A stretch of 49,474 nucleotides of DNA, from positions 1 through 49,474 of the forward strand of contig CANHJV010000007.1 of NCBI GenBank assembly GCA_947461225.1, written 5' to 3'. The position numbers and the translations under genes were made by a program. Below, in pieces: positions 25,740-35,010 of the stretch; the first letter of the stretch is position 1, and every line of letters starts with the position of its first letter. The notes beneath the pieces are model-generated. The model was given only the letters and a program-made list of their open reading frames with translations, was not told the DNA's origin and did no database searches. This stretch comes from Gemmatimonadota bacterium (GTDB lineage: Bacteria > Gemmatimonadota > Gemmatimonadetes > Gemmatimonadales > Gemmatimonadaceae).

Positions 25740-27253
25740 ACGACGAAGCCCTCGGTGATTGCATCGAATGCGCCTGCAGCCACGGCGTGTCCCAGCTGGG
25801 TAATGTCGGGAGCCGGCGGTCGGTCGCCGCTGGCCCGCGCGACGTGCTGTCGGATGACGGCGTGGGCGCGTTCGACCGCCACGCTGCTACGCAGGGGACG
25901 GCGATACTCGAGTGCCTCGGCGGCCGCGATAAGTTCAATCGCGAGCACGTGCCGGAGGTTGCGCACCGAGCGTCGCAACTTGGTCGCGGCACCCATCGCC
26001 ATCGGCACCACGTCTTCCTTGTTGCCATCGGTCGGAATGGAGTCGACGCTGGCCGGGTGCGCCAACCCCTTGCACTCGCTCGTCAACGCGGCGGCGGTGA
26101 CCTGCGCCATCATCTGCCCCGACTCGAGCCCCGGCGAACCGGCCAGAAATGGCGGCAGACCCTGGTTGAAATCGGGGTGGACCAAACGGTCGGTACGCCG
26201 CTCGCTGATAACCGCGAGATTGGCGCAGACGATCGCGAGGAAATCACTCGCCATCGCCACGGCTTGCCCGTGGAAGTTGCCGCCGCTCAGCAACTCGCCG
26301 GTGGCGAGCACCAGCGGGTTGTCGGTGGCCGCGTTGAGTTCGCGTGCAATGACACCACGCGCGAAACGCAAGGCATCGAGTGCCGGACCGTGGACCTGTG
26401 GGACGCAGCGCAACGCGTACGCATCCTGCACCCGCGGATCGCCGAAGCGGTGCGACTCGCGAATTTCGCTGCCGTCGAGCAACATGCGGAGCATTGCCGC
26501 CGATTCCATCTGCCCCGACTGTCCGCGCGCCTCCTGAATTCGCGCATCGAACGCATCGGGCGTACCGAGCAACGCTTCAAGACTCATTGCCGTCGCGATA
26601 TGCGCCGTGTGCCACAGTCGGGTCAATTCCGCGCACGCCAGCGCCGCCACGGCGGTGTGCGCCTGTGTCCCGTTAATCAGCGCGAGGCCCTCCTTCGCTT
26701 CGAGTGTGACGGCGGAGAGCCCCGCCGCCGCGAGCATTTCATGCGACGGCGCCTCGCGTCCCTGAAAACGGGCGGTACCTTCGCCGATGAGTGCGAGCGC
26801 CAAGTGCGCAAGCGGTGCGAGATCGCCACTGGCGCCCACGCTGCCTTGCTCCGGCACCACGGGCCACACGCCAGCATTGAGCATCGCCAGCAACGACTCC
26901 ACCACAATCGGGCGGGCACCGGCATAGGCCGTGGCAAGCACGTTGGCGCGAAGCAGCATCATGGCGCGCACTTCGCGTTCAGGCAGTGGATCACCAACAC
27001 CCGCCGCATGACTCCGCACGAGATTGCGCTGCAGCGCCGCGAGCTGATCACCAGCAATGGTGACCTCGGAAAGCTTTCCGAACCCCGTGTTGATGCCATA
27101 CACCGGCTCGGCGCGCGCGACCGCGCGATCGACGACGTCGCGTGTAACCTGCATGCGCGCCCTCGCCTCAGGGGCCAGGCCGACGGCGACCGTGCCATCG
27201 GCCACGGCCATTACGTCGGCAATCTGGAGCGAACGTCCGTCAAGTAGCAGCAT
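25736..27253 (-). CDS. hutH: Histidine ammonia-lyase
   Basis: The first step of histidine breakdown: removes ammonia from L-histidine to give trans-urocanate. The 505-residue protein carries the Ala-Ser-Gly triad, in [12 protein letters not shown] near residue 140, that cyclises into the MIO prosthetic group. It has the catalytic tyrosine in [12 protein letters not shown] and later blocks [15 protein letters not shown] and [13 protein letters not shown]. Length matches Pseudomonas HutH (about 510). A modest GAGA lies upstream of the ATG at 27253. Only 34 bases separate it from the lptD stop, with no terminator seen, so read-through from lptD is likely. No hutC-type regulator is present. Confidence 0.97.
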   Translation of the reverse strand: MLLLDGRSLQIADVMAVADGTVAVGLAPEARARMQVTRDVVDRAVARAEPVYGINTGFGKLSEVTIAGDQLAALQRNLVRSHAAGVGDPLPEREVRAMMLLRANVLATAYAGARPIVVESLLAMLNAGVWPVVPEQGSVGASGDLAPLAHLALALIGEGTARFQGREAPSHEMLAAAGLSAVTLEAKEGLALINGTQAHTAVAALACAELTRLWHTAHIATAMSLEALLGTPDAFDARIQEARGQSGQMESAAMLRMLLDGSEIRESHRFGDPRVQDAYALRCVPQVHGPALDALRFARGVIARELNAATDNPLVLATGELLSGGNFHGQAVAMASDFLAIVCANLAVISERRTDRLVHPDFNQGLPPFLAGSPGLESGQMMAQVTAAALTSECKGLAHPASVDSIPTDGNKEDVVPMAMGAATKLRRSVRNLRHVLAIELIAAAEALEYRRPLRSSVAVERAHAVIRQHVARASGDRPPAPDITQLGHAVAAGAFDAITEGFVV

Positions 27254-27287
27254 CGTGTCGCGTCTCTACGCGGAGTGAAGCGACGGA

Positions 27288-30284
27288 TCAGAACCCACTG
27301 GATGAGCGGTAGGTCTGGCGGTCGTAATTGAACTTGAGCTCCGGTTGCGCCTTCAAGGCAATGAAAAAGTTGAAGGCGAAGCTTCCGCTCGGCGTTTGTG
27401 AGAAAGTGAACACGGCATTCCAATCATGCAACTGGCGCTGCAGGCCCACCTGCTGGCTCGCGAATCGAGCACGTTCCACGTCGTACTGCGTGCTCCACTG
27501 CGCCGACCAATTCGGCGTGATGTTGAACGACATCGTCGCCGACACGTTCTGCGTGGCCGGCTGGATGAACACCGGGGCACCAATGGCGCTTTGCCCCGAA
27601 GTCAAGCCAGTGGCCTGCGCGCTCTGCGCATTGAGCAGACATTGATCGTAGACGAACAGCCCGAGGGCGCGCTGCGGCTCACAGAACCTTGACGGGTCGT
27701 TCACGATCTGCGTGCCGCCACGCGGCCGACGCTGTCGCACCGCGTTGTACTGCAGATTCAGGTCCCACCCGCCACCGGACGGCAACGACGCCTGCATGCC
27801 GCGCATGTTCCCACCACCAGCGGCATTCATCTGACGACTCTGCTGCGCCACATTCTGGTCGGACGCACTCCGCGGTGCGTTGGTGCCGTCGATCGCTTCC
27901 AGCTCCGTCGACATGCCAAGCAGCCGGCCGAACAGCGCGACCAGCCCCGACTGTCCGTTGAGCGAGAAGGTGACACCAAAGTCGGTGCGATACGGGCTGA
28001 ACGTGGCGGTATCCGACGCCGGGTCGCCCTGGAACAGATCGTACGACGTGCGGAAATCGAGACCGGGCAACAGATCGGTGCGCCCCGAGATCGTGAACAT
28101 CTTGTCGGTGAAGCCGTTGCCGGTGGAGTCAGCGCGGATGAAATCGTACGACAGCGACGAAAAATTCAGCGCGAGCAGTTTGATCTTCTTCCCCGACTCC
28201 GGCGCCGAATCGGCAGCCGACTTGAGCTTCGCTTCCAAGTTGGTTGAGAGGTTCAGCGACACACGGTTCTGGGCAAGCGACGAGAGATAGCCGACGCGCG
28301 TGCGCCCGAGCGCCTGCAGATACTCGTCGCTCACGTTGGCATTCGGTGAGTAGCTGTAGCTGAGACCAGGGGTGATCGAATGGCGGATTTTGGCGACCGA
28401 ACCAAGACCGGGAAGCATCGCGTACAGAGTCGGCGAGGCCGACAGCGCGTAGCTCAGACGCTTCGACTGCTGCACCCACTTGCCGCCGCTGCGTTCCGTG
28501 CGAACGAATAGCCCCGACGCGCCGTCGACGTTGTTCACCGAAATCGAGGGCGACAGGTTCCACGTCCCTTGGAAGAAGCGTGGTAACCCGAACGAGGTAT
28601 TCCAGTCGAAATTCGACTCATACGTCTTCGCGAAGATGCGCGTGGAGCGGATCGACGTATCGCGCACCCCAATGATCTCGCGCTGCTCCGGGAAATTGCG
28701 ATACTGATCGGACAAGGTGAACGAGTTATTCCACTGCCAGTCGCCGATCTTGATCGGCGTCTCGAACCCGAACTGCATATTCCGGCGGCTCGCATCAAAG
28801 CGCGAGCTGTCGATGCCGCCACCCGGACGGATGTTGTACACGTACGGGAACTGCAACCCCTGGTCGATCTTGCTCTGCCCGGTGACCGCCAAGCGCAGCG
28901 ACGGCGTCCACGAGAACGGACCACCGGCGAGCGTACCGGCCGTGACGTTCAGCGACGGAAAATCCATGTCGACTTGCGTCCGCCCGGGATACTGCACCCG
29001 ACTGCCGCCCACGTTGATCTGTGCCGGACCCACCTTGGTCTGGTAGTTCAATTGAGAGCGGATCGTCGCATTGGCCGCCGTGGGATTGACCGTCGTCTGC
29101 CGCTGGATCTGCGTGTTCTGCACCCAATTCAAACGGGCGGTCAGCCGCGTCTGACGCGAGAAGTCCTGATTGTGATTCCAGGTGATCGACGTATTCGTGG
29201 TGCCGTTACGCTGCGCCAGATACGACACGGCTGTTTCGCCGCTGATGAATCGGTCGAGCCACTTGTAACGCAGCTCGACATTCCCGCGCAAAAAGCCGGG
29301 GTCCTGATCCGTGCTGCGCGCGCCCGAACGCCAGTCGAAGGATGCCTCGGCGTTCATGTAGTCGCTGATGGCCAGGAAATACCCAATGTTCGTAATGCTG
29401 CGCCGATACGACGGGCTGTTCCGGAACAGTTCAGCAATGCCGAAGTTCGGCGTGAGCATGCCGCTGCGCCGTCCGCTACGCACATCCTGAAAGAAAAAGG
29501 GAATCCAGAACACCGGGACTTCGCCGATATACAACACGCCCGGCCGCGCCACCATCACGTTCTCCGACACGAACTTCATGTCTTTCGAGGTGAAGTGAAA
29601 ATGTGGTTCGGCATGATCGCAGTACGTGAACGAGCCATTCTTGGCGAACACGATATGCCGACCGCTCACCAGCGAATCGGAGATGATCGTGCCGCGCTCC
29701 GCGCTCAGGAAGAGCCGCTGACCCGACGTCACCGAGGTTGAGAAGGCGCCGGTCACCCCCTGCTTCGATTGCAGGTCGTACTCGATCCGGCCATTGGCAA
29801 TGAAATCGTCGGCGTCCTGCTGCTGTGGATCACGCAGAAGCACCGTGTCACCGATCGCGACGACTCGCTTCGTGGAGTCGTTGTAGACTATCGAGTCACC
29901 GATGATCATCGTCTCGTCGCGCTGCACCGCCGACGGCTTCCCTTTGAGAATCAGCGCGCGCGACAGCGCATTGAAAAAGACGGTGTCACCCTGATACTGC
30001 ACCTTCCGATACCCCTCGCGATCGAGCAGCGCGCGCATGAGCGAGTCGGGCGGTGTCCAGGTAAAGACGTCGCGATCCTTGCTCAACGGCGCCAGACTGT
30101 CCTGCCCCGGCGCCCGACCCGGCGCCGCTCTTCCTGCCGGCGTGGGACGCGTGGGCGCGGGCCGTTGGGCGGTCAACGGCGCCGCGAGCACCAGACCGCC
30201 GAGCACGACGAGGACGATCGCGAACACGACGGAAAACCATCGGCCGCGTGCAGGCACCCCGGAAACGGGCACCGATCGACTCAC
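27288..30284 (-). CDS. lptD: LPS assembly outer-membrane protein LptD
   Basis: LptD with LptE inserts lipopolysaccharide into the outer leaflet of the outer membrane. The open frame runs on to 30974, but the part above 30284 lies inside tatC and is not protein-like. The GTG at 30284, overlapping the tatC TGA (GTGA), gives 998 residues with a signal-peptide-like segment (WFSVVFAIVLVVLGGLVLAA, ending TAQ) after a short basic leader. An OstA-type jellyroll domain follows (about 85-230, SRALILKGKPSAVQRDE) and then a long beta-barrel, FFFQDVRSGRRSGMLTPNFG being near its start. Only three cysteines occur (222, 868, 882), against four in E. coli. A Gln/Gly/Met-rich insertion lies near the C-terminal third. 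LptE is not recognisable nearby. It is longer than E. coli LptD (784). Confidence 0.88.
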   Translation of the reverse strand: MSRSVPVSGVPARGRWFSVVFAIVLVVLGGLVLAAPLTAQRPAPTRPTPAGRAAPGRAPGQDSLAPLSKDRDVFTWTPPDSLMRALLDREGYRKVQYQGDTVFFNALSRALILKGKPSAVQRDETMIIGDSIVYNDSTKRVVAIGDTVLLRDPQQQDADDFIANGRIEYDLQSKQGVTGAFSTSVTSGQRLFLSAERGTIISDSLVSGRHIVFAKNGSFTYCDHAEPHFHFTSKDMKFVSENVMVARPGVLYIGEVPVFWIPFFFQDVRSGRRSGMLTPNFGIAELFRNSPSYRRSITNIGYFLAISDYMNAEASFDWRSGARSTDQDPGFLRGNVELRYKWLDRFISGETAVSYLAQRNGTTNTSITWNHNQDFSRQTRLTARLNWVQNTQIQRQTTVNPTAANATIRSQLNYQTKVGPAQINVGGSRVQYPGRTQVDMDFPSLNVTAGTLAGGPFSWTPSLRLAVTGQSKIDQGLQFPYVYNIRPGGGIDSSRFDASRRNMQFGFETPIKIGDWQWNNSFTLSDQYRNFPEQREIIGVRDTSIRSTRIFAKTYESNFDWNTSFGLPRFFQGTWNLSPSISVNNVDGASGLFVRTERSGGKWVQQSKRLSYALSASPTLYAMLPGLGSVAKIRHSITPGLSYSYSPNANVSDEYLQALGRTRVGYLSSLAQNRVSLNLSTNLEAKLKSAADSAPESGKKIKLLALNFSSLSYDFIRADSTGNGFTDKMFTISGRTDLLPGLDFRTSYDLFQGDPASDTATFSPYRTDFGVTFSLNGQSGLVALFGRLLGMSTELEAIDGTNAPRSASDQNVAQQSRQMNAAGGGNMRGMQASLPSGGGWDLNLQYNAVRQRRPRGGTQIVNDPSRFCEPQRALGLFVYDQCLLNAQSAQATGLTSGQSAIGAPVFIQPATQNVSATMSFNITPNWSAQWSTQYDVERARFASQQVGLQRQLHDWNAVFTFSQTPSGSFAFNFFIALKAQPELKFNYDRQTYRSSSGF

Positions 30285-31045
30285 TCGTCCCCGGCAGCGA
30301 TCCGCCGTTCGCGACGACGGCTGATGAACTTCGACACCGTGATTGACACCTCGTACAGCAGGTACAGCGGGATCGTCAGCGCGATCAGCGACGTCGGGTC
30401 CGAGCCCGGCGTGATCAGCGCGGCCGCCACAATGCAGCCCAGAAAAGCGTGACGCCGAAACTTCGAGAGATACTGCGGCTGCACGATCCCCATGGCCGAC
30501 AGCAACGCAATGACAATCGGCAGTTCGAAAATGGCGCCGAACGCGAGACACATCGAAATCACGAAGCTCACGTACTGATCGACCGTCTGCATGATCTGCA
30601 CGGAGCCGCTCTGAAAGCTCATGAAGAAGCTGAGCGTGACGGGCAGCACGTAGAAAAATGACAGCGCCATACCGGCCAGAAAGAGCACCGCGGCGCCGAT
30701 CAGTGCCGGGATCACCGCCTTCTTCTCGTGTCCGTACAGCGCAGGAGACAGGAATCCCCACAGCTGCCAGGCGAGGACCGGCGACGCCGCGATCAGACCG
30801 AGCGTGATCGAGGCATCCATCACGATGTCGAACAGATCGCTCACATGCGTGACCATGAGCGGCTGCTTCAGGTATGGCTGAATCGGCTGCGACAGGAAGG
30901 CGATGATGTCGACCTGCTTGGTGTACAACAGCGCGAAGGCGACGCCCACACCGATGGCGATCGCCAGGGCACACCGGAACAGCCGCCAGCGCAGTTCCTC
31001 GAGGTGATCCAGGAACGGCATTTCCACACTGTTACTGCTGGACAT
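30281..31045 (-). CDS. tatC: Sec-independent translocase protein TatC
   Basis: TatC is the receptor that binds twin-arginine signal peptides in the inner membrane. The 254-residue protein starts at ATG 31045 with MSSSNSVEMPFLDHLEELRWR, the classical TatC N-terminus with conserved HLEELR. Six hydrophobic segments follow, with the FLSPALYGHEKK loop, the FELPIVIALL segment and the late ALITPGSDPTSLIAL block. The frame is open upstream, but those residues are not TatC-like. It follows cpoB by 25 bases and its TGA overlaps the lptD GTG. Placing tatC between the Tol-Pal genes and lptD makes an envelope-biogenesis run; tatA is elsewhere in the window. Confidence 0.96.
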   Translation of the reverse strand: MSSSNSVEMPFLDHLEELRWRLFRCALAIAIGVGVAFALLYTKQVDIIAFLSQPIQPYLKQPLMVTHVSDLFDIVMDASITLGLIAASPVLAWQLWGFLSPALYGHEKKAVIPALIGAAVLFLAGMALSFFYVLPVTLSFFMSFQSGSVQIMQTVDQYVSFVISMCLAFGAIFELPIVIALLSAMGIVQPQYLSKFRRHAFLGCIVAAALITPGSDPTSLIALTIPLYLLYEVSITVSKFISRRRERRIAAGDE

Positions 31046-31070
31046 CGATGAAGTCGTCCTGATCGCGCGG

Positions 31071-31931
31071 TCAGCGCAGCGTCTTGAGTTGTTCGGCCGC
31101 GAGCTCGGCCTCATCGCTGCGCGGATAGCGTGCGATCACCTGCTCGAGGAGCTGCCTGGCCTGCGTGGCGCTTCCCTGCTGTAGCACCAGCTGCGCCCGC
31201 TTGTAGAGCGCCGTGGGTGCCTTAGCCGACGTGGGATGGGCACTCACCACCGCCGCATACGCCGCATCGGCAGCGGGCAGATTCTTTTCCTTCGCGAACG
31301 ACTCCGCGATCCAGAACTGCGCATCGGGCGCGTAGTCGGACGTGGGATAGTTCGTGAGCAGTTCCTGGAAGAACAAGCGCGCCGTGCCGCTGCTGCCGCG
31401 GGTAAGCTGATCGCGCCCGTCGGTATAGAGCTGGTTGGGTCCGGGCGCGCGCGTGACCGCGCTATCAACCGCCGGCGGTGACGTACGCCCACTCGTTGGC
31501 GGTACGACCGGCGACGCGGTGCCGGCGGTCGGCGCGGCCACCGGGGCCGTGCTGCGCGACTCGATCTCCGAGCGCAGTCGGGCGATCGTCGCTTGGCTCT
31601 GCCCGAGCAGTGTCTGCACCTGCAGCATCTGCTCCCGGATCGCGCGCATATCGCCGCGCAGGTCGCCCTGAATGCTGACAGTACGGGCGCTGACCTTCGA
31701 GAGCGAGTCGCTGGCGACCTGCAACATCCGCATGGTCTGGGTCAGCGCGTCGCGCTGCTCCAGCTGATTCTTGAGGATCTCGGCGCGCAGCGACGAAATG
31801 TCACTCTGCACGATGCGTACATCCCCACGGGTCGCGAAACAGCCTCCCGTGGCGGCGAGCGCCACGAGAGGAACGAGCCGCCACACCCGGGAGCGCAGCG
31901 CGTGCCGAAGTCCGAGTGCGGCGGCGCTCAT
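31071..31931 (-). CDS. Cell division coordinator CpoB / YbgF-like TPR protein
   Basis: Periplasmic partner of the Tol-Pal system that links outer-membrane constriction to peptidoglycan synthesis in E. coli. The 286-residue protein has an N-terminal hydrophobic export segment (about 15-30, LVPLVALAATGGC). Its cysteine might be lipidated, although the lipobox is weak. A coiled coil follows (about 35-115, rich in Leu/Gln/Arg heptads), then a Pro/Thr-rich linker, then TPRs (YTDGRDQLTRGSSGTARLFF, YPTSDYAPDAQFWIAESF, AYAAVVSAHPTSAKAPTALY). The order coiled coil, linker, TPR is that of YbgF. The start is ATG at 31931 in a TGATG overlap with pal; a GTG one codon earlier gives GTGA. Confidence 0.85.
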   Translation of the reverse strand: MSAAALGLRHALRSRVWRLVPLVALAATGGCFATRGDVRIVQSDISSLRAEILKNQLEQRDALTQTMRMLQVASDSLSKVSARTVSIQGDLRGDMRAIREQMLQVQTLLGQSQATIARLRSEIESRSTAPVAAPTAGTASPVVPPTSGRTSPPAVDSAVTRAPGPNQLYTDGRDQLTRGSSGTARLFFQELLTNYPTSDYAPDAQFWIAESFAKEKNLPAADAAYAAVVSAHPTSAKAPTALYKRAQLVLQQGSATQARQLLEQVIARYPRSDEAELAAEQLKTLR

Positions 31932-32491
31932 CACTGGGCGCGCAGCTGATCGCCGCCGGCGATGAGCTCGAACTCGTCGCGACGGTTGCGCGACCAGGCT
32001 TCTTCCGTCGTGCCCTGCACCGCCGGACGCTCACGTCCGAACGACGCCGTTTCGATGCGCGAGGCATCGACGCCACGGTCGGTCAGGTACCGCTTTGCCG
32101 CTTCGGCACGACGACGGCCGAGGGCAATGTTGTACTCGTCGCTGCCACGCTCGTCGCAATGCCCCGCAATGCGGATCTTGACGGCCGGGTTGGCGTTCAG
32201 CACCGAGATCTTGGCATCGAGATTCGCCTTCGCATCATCGCGGAGTTCGTCCGCGTCGTACTCGAAGTAGATCGTCTCCAGCAGGCGCGCACGCGTCGCC
32301 GCCAGCTTCGCCCGATACTCTTCCATCGTGTCGCGCGCGGCCGGAGTGGTATTCGTCGGCCGTGTCGGCTGCTGCTGCTGCGCAACGGGGGCCGTATCCG
32401 TCTTCGGGGCAACGACCGGCTTCTTGCGGCAGGCTCCCAGCACCAGCGTGCTGGAGGCCAACACCAGGGTCAGACGAGACACACGCATCAT
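31931..32491 (-). CDS. pal: Peptidoglycan-associated lipoprotein Pal
   Basis: Outer-membrane lipoprotein that clamps the envelope to peptidoglycan and is moved by TolQRAB. The 186-residue protein has a lipoprotein signal peptide with lipobox LVLGAC near residue 21, a Gln/Pro/Thr linker, then an OmpA-type domain with YFEYDADELRDDAKANLD, the peptidoglycan-binding GHCDERGSDEYNIALGRRRA, and SFGRERP. Length is close to E. coli Pal (173). GGAG lies about 11 bases before the ATG. tolB lies 39 bases upstream and cpoB overlaps its stop. Confidence 0.96.
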   Translation of the reverse strand: MMRVSRLTLVLASSTLVLGACRKKPVVAPKTDTAPVAQQQQPTRPTNTTPAARDTMEEYRAKLAATRARLLETIYFEYDADELRDDAKANLDAKISVLNANPAVKIRIAGHCDERGSDEYNIALGRRRAEAAKRYLTDRGVDASRIETASFGRERPAVQGTTEEAWSRNRRDEFELIAGGDQLRAQ

Positions 32492-32530
32492 GTCGGAAAA
32501 CTCCGAGGGGTGAAGTGAAAAGGGTGGTGG

Positions 32531-33832
32531 TTACTGCGACAACAACCGCGGGGACCACGAGGACAATCTCGCCTCAGACCCGAAGGTGAGTTGGCGTGAG
32601 CGTCCGGTTTCGATATCCACGATCCACAACTGGCGCGTTCCGCCCCGCGTCGACGAGAACACGATGTGCCGGGAATCCGGTGCCCACGACGGGTCATCGT
32701 TCCGGCCGTCGTTCGTCACGAACTTCACGGACTGGTCGCGCAAGTTGATGGTCATGATCTGGAAGGTGCCGCCGTTTCGAGACTGAAACGCCACGAGGCG
32801 CCCATCGGGAGACCAGTCCGGCCCCGCACGGTAGTCGCGATCGCCGAACGCCGCCGCCGTAAGCAGCTCCACGTTCGTTCCATCCAGATCGCTAATATAC
32901 ACTTCGGGATGCCCCGAGCGGTCTGACATGAACGCGATTCGCTGCCCATCAGGACTGAACGTCGGCTGCGTACTCGCCCGGCCACGTCCCACCGTGATCC
33001 GACGCGGCGCCCCACCTTCGATGGGCATGGCGTACAGATCCGTGCCGCTCTCCGAGCCCCGCGCGTACACCACGGTCCGCCCATCGGGAGCGATCGCCGG
33101 CGAGCTGTGCTCGATGCCAGGCGACGAGGCCAGCGTGCGCTGGGCTCCCGTGCCGAGGTCCGTCATCATGATCGGATTACGGACGCCGTCGAGCACACTG
33201 TACACGAGGCCACGCCCGCCTGGGAGCCACTGCGGCGACATGCCGCTGGGCGTCGCAGGGGTCACATTTGCGCGATCGCTATCGACTATCCACACTCGGC
33301 CGCCTCGCGTGAACGCGATTCGCGTCTGCGCGATGCCACGCTGTCCGGTGATCCACTCCTCGACCGCGTCCGATACACCGTGCAGCGCCGAGCGCCAGGC
33401 CGGCGAGAGCGCCGGCGAGGGCAGCGGAAAGTCCTTGCTGTTCAGCACGGACTTCTTCGATACGTCGTGCAAGGCGATCCGGACCCAGCCCGAGGACAAC
33501 AACGTCGGCTGCACAATGCCGTCCACGCCGAGCTTGCTGAACAGCGCGTAATTCGGCGGGCCATTCACCACCGGCGCGCTCGACGTCGACACCACGTTGA
33601 ACCGATCGCTGTAATCGAAATCCCGCGCCAGGATCGTCGCCACGGAATCCCCGCTCACGCCCTTCACCGGCAGCACGATCAGTGCGGTCTTTTGACCGGC
33701 CACATACCGCGTGCTGAGGCTCACGCCCGGCGGCTGCGCCTGCCCCGAGGCGCGCGACGGCACGGCGGTAGCGATGGCCAGCAGCGCACCGGCAAGGCGC
33801 GTCATTACGCGACGTGACAGGCAACGGGACAT
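32531..33832 (-). CDS. tolB: Tol-Pal system beta-propeller protein TolB
   Basis: Periplasmic protein that shuttles between Pal and TolA. The 433-residue protein begins at ATG 33832 with a signal peptide (MTRLAGALLAIATAV, cleavage near ASGQA) and starts 16 bases after the tolA-like stop. An N-terminal alpha/beta domain (about 45-165, VLPVKGVSGDSVATILARDF) precedes a six-bladed propeller made of PD40 repeats. Those visible include SPAIAPDGRTVVYARGSESG, QPTFSPDGQRIAFMSDRSGH and DPSWAPDSRHIVFSSTRGG. Length agrees with E. coli TolB (430). Two other in-frame starts (33874, 33805) are possible. Confidence 0.94.
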   Translation of the reverse strand: MSRCLSRRVMTRLAGALLAIATAVPSRASGQAQPPGVSLSTRYVAGQKTALIVLPVKGVSGDSVATILARDFDYSDRFNVVSTSSAPVVNGPPNYALFSKLGVDGIVQPTLLSSGWVRIALHDVSKKSVLNSKDFPLPSPALSPAWRSALHGVSDAVEEWITGQRGIAQTRIAFTRGGRVWIVDSDRANVTPATPSGMSPQWLPGGRGLVYSVLDGVRNPIMMTDLGTGAQRTLASSPGIEHSSPAIAPDGRTVVYARGSESGTDLYAMPIEGGAPRRITVGRGRASTQPTFSPDGQRIAFMSDRSGHPEVYISDLDGTNVELLTAAAFGDRDYRAGPDWSPDGRLVAFQSRNGGTFQIMTINLRDQSVKFVTNDGRNDDPSWAPDSRHIVFSSTRGGTRQLWIVDIETGRSRQLTFGSEARLSSWSPRLLSQ

Positions 33833-33848
33833 GATCTGGGGCACGCGG

Positions 33849-34598
33849 TCAGTTAGGTCGCAAGGCATAGTCAAACGTGAAGTACACGATCAGCACATCA
33901 TCCGTCCATCCCTGAGGAAGCCGTCCAAATCCACGGGTCGAGCCAACCGCTTCGATCGCGCCCATGGCATCAAGGTCATAAATACGATCGCCCGACCCCT
34001 TCACGACGTCGATCGCCATCACCGATCCGTCGCGTCGGATGGTAAACTTCACCTCGGACACGAGCGACGCCGACACACGGCGTGGCGTCCAGTTCAGCGT
34101 GAGTTGCCTCACGATGTTCTGCAGGTACCCGGGATACGGAAACTCGATCCCGCGAATATTAAGGTTGGCGACATCCGCCCCCTTCCCGCCCTGTGCACCA
34201 GCACCGGCCTTGGGTGCCGTCGTCGACTTGGACGCCGTAGGCGATGCGGTCTTCGATCCCGCCGTCTTCGTGCGCGAGGTCGAGGGCGTCGCCTTTGGCG
34301 ACGGCAAGATCTTTTTCGCCGTCGATGGCTTTGGCACCGCCTTCTCTTCGGGCACACGCTCGGCGCCGGCGATGTCGGGGGCCTGGGCGGACGGCTGGGC
34401 GGCAGGGGTCACCACACCCGCTTGCCGCGGTCCCGGCGGGGCGCCGACCAGTTCCACGCGATACACGGGCGGCCGCGGTGCCTCGGCCTGCGAGCCCCAC
34501 CAGAGCGCTGCGGCGACGAGGACGAGGTGCACCGTCGCGGAGAACGCGACGCCAGGTCCGAGCGTTGCCGGCCTCGTCGCAGCCCGCGACGGACTCAC
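33849..34598 (-). CDS. TolA/TonB-type energy transducer
   Basis: An inner-membrane protein spanning the periplasm, moved by the TolQR motor and acting on TolB/Pal. The 249-residue protein has one N-terminal membrane anchor (VAFSATVHLVLVAAALWWG, about 17-35), a Pro/Ala/Lys/Thr-rich extended middle (about 50-150), and a TonB/TolA-fold C-terminal domain. That domain reads PYPGYLQNIVRQLTLNWTP, VKFTIRRDGSVMAIDVVKGSG and ends near LPQGWTDDVLIVYFTFD. The position between tolR and tolB is that of tolA. The C-terminal fold resembles TonB_C, so tonB is an alternative name. The start is a GTG at 34598 overlapping the tolR TGA (GTGA). Confidence 0.88.
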   Translation of the reverse strand: MSPSRAATRPATLGPGVAFSATVHLVLVAAALWWGSQAEAPRPPVYRVELVGAPPGPRQAGVVTPAAQPSAQAPDIAGAERVPEEKAVPKPSTAKKILPSPKATPSTSRTKTAGSKTASPTASKSTTAPKAGAGAQGGKGADVANLNIRGIEFPYPGYLQNIVRQLTLNWTPRRVSASLVSEVKFTIRRDGSVMAIDVVKGSGDRIYDLDAMGAIEAVGSTRGFGRLPQGWTDDVLIVYFTFDYALRPN

Positions 34599-35008
34599 CG
34601 ATCGCCGTCCGGTTCCGCGACCAGCCCGACATCCGTGATGCCCTTGGCCTTCATCGCGGCAACGATGCGCACCACGGTTCCGTACGGCACGGCTTCGTCG
34701 GCGCGCAGATACACCCCACCACCACCCTTCTTGTCCGACAACGCCTTGATGCTACCCGCGAACTCGTCGAACGACAGCTTCATCTCATCGATGAAGATCT
34801 GGCCGCGACGATCGACCGTAATCACGAGACCATTTTTCGGCTCGAGCGGCGCGACATCGGCCGTCGGAAGCGCGATGTCCACCCCGCCCTGCATGATGGG
34901 TGCGGTGATCATGAAGATGATCATCAGCAGCATCATCACGTCGATCAACGACACCACGTTGATCTCAGCGTTCACACCCGCGCGCTCCCGACGGCGGCCG
35001 CGGCGCAT
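34595..35008 (-). CDS. tolR: TolR / ExbD-type motor subunit
   Basis: With TolQ it forms the proton-driven motor that powers TolA. The 137-residue protein starts at ATG 35008 (MRRGRRRERAGVNAEINVVS), two bases after the tolQ TGA; the frame stays open upstream through tolQ but that part is not protein-like. A single membrane helix (about 19-40, LIDVMMLLMIIFMITAPIM) carries the conserved proton-path aspartate in LIDVMM. The periplasmic domain includes VDIALPTADVA, VITVDRRGQIFI and VYLRADEAVPYG, as in the ExbD/TolR family. Context in the tol run favours TolR. Its stop overlaps the tolA-like start. Confidence 0.93.
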   Translation of the reverse strand: MRRGRRRERAGVNAEINVVSLIDVMMLLMIIFMITAPIMQGGVDIALPTADVAPLEPKNGLVITVDRRGQIFIDEMKLSFDEFAGSIKALSDKKGGGGVYLRADEAVPYGTVVRIVAAMKAKGITDVGLVAEPDGDR

Positions 35009-35010
35009 CC

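Noticed and set aside
24789-27247. Long plus-strand frames opposite hutU and hutH
   Set aside because: hutU and hutH are unmistakable on the minus strand; the opposite frames have no recognisable domain.
30285-30974. N-terminal extension of LptD by 230 codons
   Set aside because: This part lies within tatC in another frame and reads as low-quality Arg/His/Ala sequence. The GTG at 30284 gives a proper signal peptide and a GTGA overlap.
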